From: Echinometra lucunter
Taxonomy: Eukaryota > Echinodermata > Echinoidea > Camarodonta > Echinometridae
Assembly (NCBI GenBank): GCA_029962745.1
Contig: CM057154.1
Location: 29,919,763-29,983,762, forward strand
DNA length: 64,000 nucleotides
Reading direction: 5' to 3'
The notes beneath the pieces were generated by a model that was given only the letters and a program-made list of their open reading frames with translations, had not been told where the DNA came from and made no database searches. The position numbers and the translations under genes were made by a program. Below are positions 15,150 to 26,779 of this stretch, in pieces (the first letter of the stretch is position 1; every line of letters starts with the position of its first letter).

Positions 15150-15780
15150 GAGGGGGCCCCCTTACCGTAAGGAAAAAATGGCACTTATTAGAAAGCAAAG
15201 GGGCACCAAGATATAGGAAATCAAAATAAAGGGAGTGTGTCAAATCATAAAGAGACACACATGGCATGCCAGAGTGGAAAAATGGCACTTATAGCAAGTA
15301 TATAAAGGAGACATGAAAATGGCCATTTATCAGAAGTAAATTGGGGGATGTATTAGATTTTAATGGGGCACTTGCCCAAGTGGAATAGGAGAAGATGAAG
15401 GGGACATTCAGCAGAAGGAGAATTAGAACCGAAAATGGGCAGAGTCAAAGGGGGCACTTATATTTTAAGAGGGCCATTCATTAGAATATCAGAGGACGGA
15501 CCTCTCAGAAGGGATAAGAGCGATATGAAAAACGGAAAAGGGTCACTATTCTGATGTTAAAGGTAGGGGCAGTTTATGATTTAAGAAGGGCCACTTACTT
15601 GAACGAGAAAGGGCGCTTAATAGAAGGTGAAGGACACTTATCAATAATGGGCCCTTGCAAGAAGGGGCCCCCCTCCCCCGGTTCCATCGCTCCTGTGGAG
15701 GGACATACCGAATTAGCTTTTTCAAGTGTCCTTTCTTCCAAAAAGGGGGGGGGGGCATTCACTATTTTGTATTAAGAAAA
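15150..15780. repeat. Degenerate tandem repeat with GGCACTTATNAGAA-like core
   Basis: Variants of 'ggcacttattagaa' recur about every 30-50 bases (for example near 15,180, 15,285, 15,325, 15,450, 15,590, 15,616 and 15,635), mixed with 'gaaaatgg' and 'aaggggg'. The array ends in a poly-G/poly-C stretch. The units are heavily diverged, consistent with an old minisatellite or a nest of related insertions. Confidence 0.5.
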
Positions 15781-16323
15781 CAAGAAGTGTGTATACTCGT
15801 GAGCAGTAGAATTTCGGCAAAAGATTTCGATCACCCCCCCCCCTTTCCCCCACTCCTCCTCAAAACAGATTTACGCCGGTGGTGTGTGTGCGTGTGAGGG
15901 TACGTGTGTGTGGGTGGGTGGGTGTGTGCGTTTGTGTGTGAGTGGGAGAGGGGGGGTCAACCGTGACCGCCATCTCAACCATTCTCTCTCTATGAATGCA
16001 TGCCCTATTGTCCGTTTAAAAACACTCCTTCCCGCGTATACGCTATATTATAATGAATCATTCTCATCCTTTTTTTTTTTCTCTCATTGTTTTCCAAAAA
16101 CCTAAGATATGGTAAAAGTTCACTGTGGTGTCCTTTTTCAAGCGAGCGAAGCGAGAGAGAAAAAAAATCTGAAGTAGAATATAATTCATTCAGGATGAAA
16201 ATGGACCTTCCCGCTCTACATCTCTCTTCCTCTCTCAAAATCTGTTTTGGCTTCTCCGTGACTCCTATCTCCTCTCTATCTAAGCTTTCTCCCAGTGCGC
16301 CCCCGCCCACCCCTCCCCCCGCC
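15781..16323. other. Low-complexity sequence at the left edge of the duplication array
   Basis: Contains a poly-C run (15,833-15,849), a GT-rich run (about 15,881-15,950), a T tract (16,070-16,080) and C-rich sequence directly before the start of unit A. This part is not repeated at the left edges of units B and C, so it marks the outside of the array. Confidence 0.55.
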
Positions 16324-17152
16324 TCTGTCTACCATGCACCTTTTCCATCTTTATATCAGTCTCTCATCTTTCCATTCACCTCCTCTTTCTCCCTCCCTCT
16401 TTCTTTCTCTCTCTCTCTCTCTCTCACTCACCCTTTCTCTCAATTTGTCAATTTCTGTACACCTTTTCCTTCTATCTTTCCTTTTCGTTTTTCGTTTTTT
16501 TTTTGTTTTTTTTTTTCGTTTGTCTCTATTATGTCCCACATTAAGGTCAGAAGGGAACAAGCTATCTATGATTTTATCTATCATTCCCACTTTCTTTAAC
16601 ACTCCTGTCTCATGAATAAACACAAATGTTTGAGTCATTACGGATGAAAATTAGCAAAATTTTATTTTTGGATACAATTCTTTGCCATATTCCCATTGCA
16701 TCGATCTGCAGCATGTATCAAAATTGCATTCCATGGAAATTATTTCATAATATTCTGTGTTTATTATTATTACTGGAAAAACTATTACATTTATTTGAAG
16801 CATTATTCATTTCTCCTGTACGATACCCCAGAAAAGGCAACGGCCACTATAAAATAATTATACCGGGATCTAATTTTTAACTCTTAGGCCTATATTCTGT
16901 TAACTACATGGTGGATTATAAGCTCCAAACTAAACATGAAGAATATTATTACTGAGTGTTAATTCTGCAATATATAAATATTTTACGTGGAAATTCAATT
17001 TTTCCATCACACAAATTACTATAAGCAGAAGCTGGAACCGTACTTTAGACTATGATTCATAATGCATAAAGAAGTGCAGCTTTTCCTCATTGTACTATAA
17101 TCCGAATCATGCAGTTTTGGTTTAATTTGGGTTGATTTTATTTTCCGCGTAT

Positions 17153-18585
17153 CAAATTTGATAGAAGACCCGCATTCATATTTAGATACAGGTTTCGTTG
17201 TTGGTTTGTTAACTTAGATTTAGAGAAAGCTTTCGATCTTATCTCTCATCCAGTTTAACTGAAAAAAACTTGCCTACTTTGGTTTAGATGAAACAACAAT
17301 GATACGGTTTAAAAATTGTCTCAACTTAAGAAAACAACTCACAACAGTAAACCGCAATATGTCAAAAGAACCTGATATGATATTGCGGGGTACCACAAGG
17401 AAGCATCCTTGGGCCGTTGCTCCTGATTCTAACTTTGAATGATATTGAGAAAGCAGTAAAAAGTTGTTCAGTGTCTCTGTATGCAGATGACACATGTTTA
17501 TACTTTGCATCGAAAGACCCTCTATCACTTAAAAATACATTGAATACAGAACTGTCTTTGATTTCAGATTGGTTCTCACATAATCAGCTTCTTTTGAACT
17601 TGAAAAAGTGTAGTTTTATGCTAATAGGCTCTAAAGCCAAACTCAGAGCTTTCAGACATGTCAGAGGTGTAAAGATTGTTATGAATGGCACTGACATAAA
17701 AAGAATTGATGAGATCAAATATCTTGAGGTTATAATAGACCAGCATTTAAACTGGAACAATCAAATTGCAAATGTTAAATGTAAGGTATTACAAAACCTG
17801 TACTTGTTACGAAGGACAAGAAGCTTTATCGATCAGAAAACAGCTCTCTTGCTTTATCAGACAATAATAAAACCCCACCTTGATTATTGCTGTGTTGTGT
17901 GGGCAAATCATTTCATTTGTACAGATTACAGGTTCTGCAGAATCGAGCCTTGAGAGTTGTATTGAAAGTTGATAGTCGTTATAATCGTCAGTCACTCTAT
18001 AAATCTCTAAACATTGACTACTTAAAAATCCACTGGAAGAAACAAGCACTGATTTTGGTGTTCAAAGCAGTTAACAATTTGTTACCCGGTATGCTCACGT
18101 GTGATCATAAAAGAATCTTGCTATTATGTTTCGCAATTTTAGAAAAATGATACACTTACATAAATCAAATTCAAATATCATGATGAGAAGTCCTTTATAT
18201 GCTGCTTGCAAATCCTTCAATAAACTCCCACAATATGTGTCAGAAACGCTGACGCTCTAAGTCAGTTTGTTAAATCAGTTGAAATATTATTTGATACCCC
18301 CAAGTTCTAATGATTATATTCATAAGTCTGAAACAGCAAACCATCCCATCTATCTTGTTGTATGTTGTTGATGCTGTATCTTATGTACCTTTAATTCAAT
18401 TATTTTCTTCTTCTTCTTTCTCTCTCTATAATTATTGTTATATATACTGTTTTGTAATCATTATTGTTTGTTTTAATTGTAACGTATTTTGATGTTCACG
18501 GCCTTGCTGAAAAACAGCTATCAGCTGACTGCAGGCTATTTTAACCGTGGTGAAATAAATAAAACTCAAACTCAAACTCAACTCA
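17153..18585 (+). mobile_element. Degenerate non-LTR retrotransposon (RT fragment), unit A only
   Basis: The block is missing from the matching site in unit B, where 'ttttccgcgtat' runs straight into 'taaaaacgaattggg'. It encodes reverse-transcriptase pieces on the plus strand: GVPQGSILGPLL near 17,386-17,421 and the YADD catalytic motif at 17,480-17,491, followed by a thumb region ending in 'HLDYCCVVWANH'. Stops and frame changes break it up. The 3' end is a short (ACTCAA)n-like run at about 18,562-18,585. The pattern fits a 5'-truncated CR1/L2/Jockey-group LINE, dead as it stands. Confidence 0.75.
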
Positions 18586-18706
18586 AAAACGAATTGGGTC
18601 CAACGTACATCAATCTTGTAAACAGTAAGTCAAAAGTAAAAACAAATAAAAAATATAAATCTCTTCGGGTAGAAAGGTCCTTTCAGATGCGTTATTATAA
18701 TTCAGC

Positions 18707-18926
18707 ACCCTTAAAAATTCCAAGTCAGATTAACCCGAGTCCGCTGGGGTCACATTCCGATCCGGGTCAAAAATGACCTGGGATAGGTCAGATGTGACCC
18801 AAAGCAAGTCTTTTTGACCCTATACCGGGTCATTCATGATCCTATTCCGGGTGACTTTTGACCCGGAATGGAGTGTGGCCCCAACAAACCCTCTTCCGGG
18901 TCAATCTGACCCGGAATTTTAAGAGT
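18707..18926. mobile_element. GGGTCA-rich MITE, copy in unit A
   Basis: The left end ACCCTTAAAAATTCC is inverted relative to the right end GGAATTTTAAGAGT. The arms carry repeated GGGTCA/TGACCC words in both orientations, so the ~220-bp element is largely self-complementary. It lies downstream of DNase gene A. Copies occur at the same place in units B and C, so the insertion predates the duplications. No clear target duplication was seen. Confidence 0.6.
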
Positions 18927-19584
18927 AATGGTCCAGAGTATAATGCGTCTATCAAGAATCAAATCAAATCACATCAAATCAAGGACAAGGTCAGATGGGC
19001 TTATAATAGCTCCCTTGACCGTATCATGAAAAAATGATACATGTATACCGTATATCAAATTCAACTTTAAAACACATTGCTTTTCCTTCTGGTTTATGGA
19101 CCAATAGAGAGATCAAATCTGGGTGAAAACGTAACTGGGACGCATTAAAAAATGTCAAGCATAAAGAAAGCACAAACAGCAACAACAAAAATAATGCCAT
19201 TTTCCCTCCAATATTCTCTCTGCCTACTAAAAGCTTACAAATCCTCAGATATTGTGCTCCCCCCCCCCCCCCTCCCCCTTCCCTGATTTCTGCCATTGGC
19301 ATAACATTTTCATGTTCCAGCCTCTACGTATCCGTTATCGCTTTGTTCTCTACTCTATAAATCAAAATGTAAAAGATTGGCGGAGTGGAACCGATCGGTT
19401 GTCCACCGTTGCGCTGCGTTAAACTCCCCCCCCCCCCCCCCCGTCGATTTGATGTTTGCCTAAAATTGTTGTGCGACATCGACGTTCAAGCAAAGTTAAC
19501 GTTGATCCATCTTAATTACGCTCTATAATTATGTAGAGGTGCAAAACGATTAACAAGAGTACTGCCGTGATTGAAATGATGAAG

Positions 19585-20943
19585 TTAATCAAATACGGTT
19601 TCCATAGACACGTTGTTGGGGCACTTTTCGACCTGCTGTATGGCTGATGAATATTGCTCCCAGGGTTCTGTGAGCAATGCACACACTGTCCCGCCTCCAC
19701 GTTTGAACTGACTCCTCTGGAAAAAAGAAAGAAAGAAAGAAAAAAAACAGAATGAAAAAGAAAATCCAATTAACCGTCATGAAGACAGGCGGCTGATGCA
19801 GGGGTGACGTAGGAATGGAGGAATGACACTGTGCGCCCTTGAAAAATAAAATAATCAAACTTTTGCCTCATAACAAAACGATATTTATTCCTGAATTTTT
19901 GGTCACCAACAATGTCTTGAAAACTAATACATTTGGTTTCGGTATTCTATCTGTCAAATCAGGTCACAAGTAAAATGTAAGTTTTAAATCCAGGAGCATA
20001 TATTACTCGATCAGTATACAATTGAATACCCTTTTTTGTATACTGCCATCCTCTCAACCAGTGGCGGATTTAAAGGGGCCACAACTAGCCTCCTGTTTTA
20101 TAACCACATCTGGCCTTAAAGTACACCAAACTATGCCCCTATCTCCACCCCACTGTGTTTGTGCCCTCATTTCCTGTAGCACACAATGTTTTCTTCTGTT
20201 TCTCTCTCCAGAGGGAGGTTTTTTTTTCAGATTTGGATTATCTGTGTTATTTTCCAGTGATGGAGTCGAGGCCGGCAGTTCCGAGTCACGAGGCCGCTGA
20301 ATAAAAATTTCTCCCATAGAACTTTGTACACGTGACTCGGACCGAGGCCAGGCCAAGACCGGCAAAAAGTGGCCTCGACTCCATCCCTGTTATTTTCCTA
20401 CTTGTTCATACATTCTCCCAGCTCCCCAGTCCCAATCAGCAATATCATCACCATATAAGCACCACTCACTATCATTCTGAACGCACCGACCGATCCCCAT
20501 ACCTACCGATCTGTTGATATCTCCAATGCACACCCACTTCTTATCCTTGCCGATGGCCCACTTGGAGTGATCCTTGGTTTCTTTGTACTGCGGTACGGTG
20601 GGGAATCCTACACACTGCACATTCTCCACGTGGTAGCTGCCGTTGCAGAAGGATGGCAGCTTATATGGGCGTCTCCACGTCTCCACGTAGAGATCATCCC
20701 CAAGGAAAGGCGCCACCAAGTACCAGTACAGATCTTGGAAGTTATCATGAAAATGAAAATTCTATTGAAGGGCACATAGTAAAAAGGGGACGATACTTCT
20801 CAACTGTCACGCAACAATATGAACGAAATTATCTGAAGTCATAAATGAAAGTTATACACGGTGGACATACTTTCCCCGTTCCCGCCAATTAATACTCGAA
20901 CGATATGCTCTCCCTCTCTCCCAAGTTCTCCCTCTCTTCCTCC

Positions 20944-20998
<55 letters not shown>

Positions 20999-23900
20999 GC
21001 TATTCAGCTCTCCTTCTCTCCCTCTCCCTCTTCACACACACCACACACACACTCTCTCTCTCTCTTCTCCCTTTCTCTCTGCACCCGGCGCCCAATCTGT
21101 ACTGCACAAGATGTCCCAGCAGGGTCTACGCATTTGGGGGGGGGGGTGCACCGAGTGGAAAAGTGTGTGCGGGTGGGGTGTGTGTGTAATATCATTTCTG
21201 TCATGTTAAAACTATGGTGGCCCTGAAGTACGCTCGACAACAGGTCATGTGGGACGTCAATTGCGCATCCCGGGTCCTGAATTTCGCATCCCATGCATGT
21301 CCTGAATTTCGCATCCCGGGTCCTGAACTTCGCGTCATGGGTCATAAATTTCGCGTCACGGGTCGCGAATTTCGCGACTGGGGCGCAAAGTTGGCCGCGA
21401 AATTCACGTCGCACATGACCTGTTGTCGAGCGTACTTCAGGACCACCATATAAAACAATGCGTCTTTATGGACGTGAAGCGTTTTTAAATTTGGTGAAAC
21501 TGACGAATCCTGCTAGGTACCACCCCGTTTTTAAATTTTGCGAGCGAGCCAAAAATTAAAACTTTATTTGCAATGAAAGACGTCTTATTTTGTTATCAAA
21601 ATATACTATCGGATCACTGTAGGCCTATATATCTCAATTATATTTCTGGTCACCTCTCTGCCAATGACTCTGTTTTGGCACGTCCCTATTGTTTGCTGTC
21701 CGAAACCAACCTGTTTCTAAATATTACGAGCGAGCAAAGCGAGCAAGGAAATACACACTCTTTCTGATGGTAGTATTCGGTAACCTCACTCAACCAATTC
21801 GTTTGCTTCAATTAAACAACGATTAAACAATTATTTAACGGGCGAGCGCAGCGAGCGAGGAAAAATAAACTCTTTTTCATTGTGTAGAAATGTTATTTCG
21901 TCAACGAAATACACTTTAGCTCTATAAGATATCAAAATAATCTATTCGATCACCTGTGTGCGGAATGTGACTCCATTTTGGTACCTCGCTCACCGTCCAA
22001 ACCATTCTGTTTGAGCGAGTGAGCAAAGTCAGCGACCCCCATCCCCCTCCCCCCATATGTATGGATTCGTTAGCAAAATGCAGATGTTTTTGCAATTTTG
22101 TGACCCACCTCATTGCCCAAATATTATGATACTTTTCTAATCGCTTCTGAAATAGGCTGATTGCCGTGCCAGAAATCATCTGTTTCTAACTTCTACAAGC
22201 GAGAGTAGCCAGCTAGCGAACGAAAATGTGGGAATTTTTGGTTTTATCTTACGCCATTATTTACCGAAAGTGTATCTATTTTTAGGTATTGCCGCTCAAT
22301 TTTTCCGAGTGAAGTCCAAATGTTGTTATATTACTAATATTCTATGAATGGAAGAATAGTATGACATAATAATGAGACACAACATGCACAAGATACAAAC
22401 TCCTGTCATAAGAATAGTAATTATCATCGGCATTCGTTAAGTTATGATAGCGAGCGCTTCCTGATTTCCCATTTTACTTTTCCTTAATTGTTTTCCCCCT
22501 TTCTTTTCTCTTTCTTTATTTCTTTATTTTTTCTTTTGCCAGCCGAATGGGGACACGTGCCCCCCCCCCCCCCCCCCCGTAGTTGCGCCACTGTGTCCCA
22601 ATATCTGTTTCATTTTCCTTTACTGCGCTCTCTGCGCCGCTGGAAGTTTCAATTTTATAAATTTAGTGCATGGATAAATAAATAAACAGAATATCCCCCA
22701 AACAGATATAAAAATAATCATCGTTAAAAAGAAACAGTTAACCGTTGTTTACCTTGATCAAATTTGGTAAATTTGGCAAAGCTGGTGAATGATTGTCCAG
22801 CAAGTGAAGTTAGCAGGACGGTGTTATTCCATGGAGGTTGGTGAACTGATTCACCCTTAGATACTTCCACAAAATCCGAGAATTTCGATAGGAAGGACGA
22901 CGGTATATTCCAGTCGTATACACCGGGGTGGTTGTAGAGCAGCTGGTTTCCTTCATGTATTTAGAAGAAAACAAGCAAAAAGAATCATTAACTGTCGATC
23001 GACCGTCATAAGGGGAGCCTGTATACTCTCTAAATTCCTTAGATTGGAAATCGATCTTTAAGATTTTGGTTGGGGACCAATCCAAAATTAGATTGAGAAA
23101 AAGATTGACTTCTAAATCTATTAGATTGATATTTTCAATCAAATTTTGGATTGGTCCCTCATTGCAAAGAGTACATGCCGTATACAAACGAAACAATCTC
23201 TGGACAATAATTATCTAATAATATTACCCTAAGACAACTATCCCCTGACAATATATGGACATGCAATACCCCGGACAATAATATTATACCCTTCCTAATA
23301 ATTAATTAATAAAACAGTTTGCCCAACAGATATACAAAAACGAAATGCCCAACTTTTTTGCAGTGTAGGAAGAATGAAAATACACCCAACGGGACACTGT
23401 AACTCATGCCTAGAAGTAGAAACAATAGAACATTATATAACACATGCCAATAAGAAGATTATGTCTCGCCCATCCATGACTAAATAACACGAAAATTTCC
23501 CCAAGTACATCCCTAACCAAGTTTGATGTCACAAGAAAGTCTTGCAGGTAAACTGTAATGTTTGACCTAAAATGACCTTTAACCTTACCATGTGACCTGA
23601 CGGCAAAATAGCATGAATGTACCCTAGTGCATCTATCACCCAAATTTGGTTGCTATTGCTTCAACATGTGCCAAGTTATGTGTCATAAGAGAGTCTTGCA
23701 GGTAAACTTTAACATTTGACCTCAAATGACCTTCGACCTCACCATATGATCTCCACCAGCACCACAACATGATGTTACCCCTAGTGCATCTATCACCCAA
23801 GTTTGGTTGCCATTGGACCAACAGTTGTCAAGTTATGTGTCATAAGAGAGTCTTGCAGGTAAACTTTAACGTATGTAAAAAAGAGTCTTGCAGGTACTCT

Positions 23901-26721
23901 ATAAAAATGTGACCTCACATGACCTTTAACCTCACTATGTGACCTCCGACAGCACCGCAACATGATGGTACCCCTAGTGCATCTACCACCCAAGTTTGGT
24001 TGCAATAGGACCAGCAGTTGCCAAGTTACGCGACATAAGAGAGTCTTGCAAGTAACTTTAACATTTGTGACAGACGGACGACGGACGGACGATGGACGGA
24101 CGTCATTTGGATCCTTAGTCTCACCTTCACCTCCGGTGGGCAAGACAAAAATGAAAATCGGTCGACAAATAAAGGAAAAGAAGCATTTTTTGTGGTTTTT
24201 TAATAAATTTTGCATCAATTAGCATAAATAATTTTTTAGACAAAATTTCAAAATCCAGTGTAGAAGTTAGGTTCAACTTTTGCTCGTTTTGACAAGGTTT
24301 AGTGCATAAAATTTAAGATGTGTTGAATTCAATGTAGACTTTGTAGCCCTTTTGGGAGACTCTGGGGGCTACCCCGGCCCCGGGGGGCTACGTTCAGACT
24401 GGCAGGCTTTTTTTTTTAATGAGATGGATGGTCCAAGTAACTTCAAGGTAAAATGTGGTGACTATTTTAGGAAGTACATGCTCCTGACCTTTGTTTCACT
24501 TAAAGATGAATTAAAGGCCATATTCTAAGTTGGAACCTCATCATAATTATTGTGCCGTCACTTATAGAGTGGGTTGGTGGCTATGAATCTCCATCAAATT
24601 CTCCCGTGAACACTCGCTCTATAACCTCTTCATTACTAAGTCCACTCCATTTCATGATGAAAATGTATGTTTTCAAAATTTACACGGTTTTGCTTTCATT
24701 ACACAACGATCACGATCCCAAAGACTTGAGAGAAATCATCTCAATGTCGATTTTACCTATTACCATATTTATGTATCTCACAGATATCATCGTATATGCT
24801 AGTAATGTTCGCATAAAAAGGTGCAGCGCTACTAAAAATTTCCTTAGGTTGATTTTTTATAGTATTCTTTGCGATCATGTTCATGCCGCGGAATTCTGAC
24901 TCAAATAATAATGGGGCAGATCTGAAAGCAAAATGAAAAAGGTCCTCAGCTTTTGGGGGCCGGAAGTGCCATTCCCGAGGCCATTTCACTCCAAATCCCC
25001 TGACAAGTAACAACAACAACAGTCGTTTGTGGTGCGGTTTTTTTTTTCTGTTTTTTTTTTTTTTCGCCACTGCATAATCAGACAAGACCAGGACGCCCCC
25101 CCCCCCCACCCACTGGTTTTCGCCCTTGATAATGTCGATAAAAAGTGAGGAAGTGTTCACACTTACCGACTTCTACGAACTGATCGGCCTTCATAGAAAT
25201 ACATAACATGGATTGACCGTAAACACATGCACTGCTAGGCCAGATGTAACTATTCTTTGCAAAAGCCGGGAACGCGGGTATGCTATGAATCAGCCAAAAT
25301 CCAGATTCGTTGTCGAATGCAATTACACCTACAAAAAATGGGAGATTGATAAAAAAGTAAACTTAATGAGAATGAAATAAACCGAACATTTTGGAATTTA
25401 AACACAGTTAAAATTATCTAAATAAATAGCTCTTAAATCGGCAACGAAGTGTGTAAATAAAATAGATGCATACAATATGAATGCAGTTTGTCTGATATGC
25501 TTTTCTTCATTTGCACTTCTCTTCTGTAATTTTGTTAACCTAGCTTTATTAGCCTCTTTTTCACGTTCCTTTTTTTTTCTGGGGTATACTGAAGTAATGA
25601 TTATCATTACTACTAGTGAAATATAGGTTTCAAAAGAACATATTTAAGTGTTATGCAGATAATCATACAAACTCTTTAGAAACGAAACAAAACAAAACAA
25701 AGCAAAGCAAAACAAAACAAAATAAAACAAAACAAAACAAACAAAATCGGGCTGTCTACTATCTTTGGAATTGATTTAAGCTGCAATACATGTATAACGA
25801 TAGCGATGTGGATGTGACATGGTAATGAGATTATATGCCTTTTGATTTATTGAGGAAAAAATACACAATGTAAACAGGATGTTAATACCTTTCGTATGTC
25901 CTCTGTCGGCTATCTCTCTTCCGTCTGGATACTCATCGTTATACATCATGTACAGAACATTCTATAGTGGAAATACATAGATCGTATATTAATGAAAATG
26001 GCATGAAGCGAAATATTGCTAAATCTGAGTTATCATAGACAGAAAATAAAACTCGTAAACTTTTCAAAGTAAAATCATTCATTTAACCCAAAGTGCCCTA
26101 TACCTATTTCTCAAAGTCCATTTTATTTCATTCTATATTATTTTGATTATTAATTGATCCTTTTTTTTTAATTGTTAGATAATTGATTATTTCATCCCCA
26201 TCATAGACATGCTTAGTAAGTTCAGTGGAATTGTTTTACTCCTCCAATTTATTTTCTTTTCTTTCACATATTTGTATTTGATATGCATACCCCCACCTAA
26301 CACAAATGCTGTAACAGCTTTAAGTATATTTTGTATCGGAACTGAACCTACCGGACTTTGGTAGTTTTTATAGATCTGTTGTAGGGTATACCCCACCGCC
26401 TGGCTACTGTCGTTGAGAGAGACCTCTGAGAGAGAAAATGTTGGATTGTTGACATCCAAGTACAGATGGGCGACTCCATCTTTAATCAAAGGGTTGCTGC
26501 TTTCCTTGTTCAGAGGCAACTTTTGAACGATGAACCTGTAGGTATTGATTCCAAGAACATTGCAAGTTTAGACTCCCCAAATCAGCTGAAAATGGGAATA
26601 CCTTCCTTTTATTTTTTATTTTGTTTGTGTGTGTGCGTTTGGGCGTGTGTGTGTGTGTGTTGGGTGTGTGGGTGCGTGGGTGCGTGGGCGTGTGTGGGTG
26701 TGTCTGTGTGTGTGTGTGCGT

Positions 26722-26779
<58 letters not shown>

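Noticed and set aside
19512..19858. Two separate small proteins in the last DNase exon region
   Set aside because: They are the wrong frames of exon 7. The frame continuing from exon 6 gives the DNase II RGGGT signature.
23793..24218. 141-codon minus-strand frame, repeated at 40,201-40,626
   Set aside because: It lies in the 160-bp tandem repeat inside a DNase intron and is conserved only because units A and B are nearly identical.
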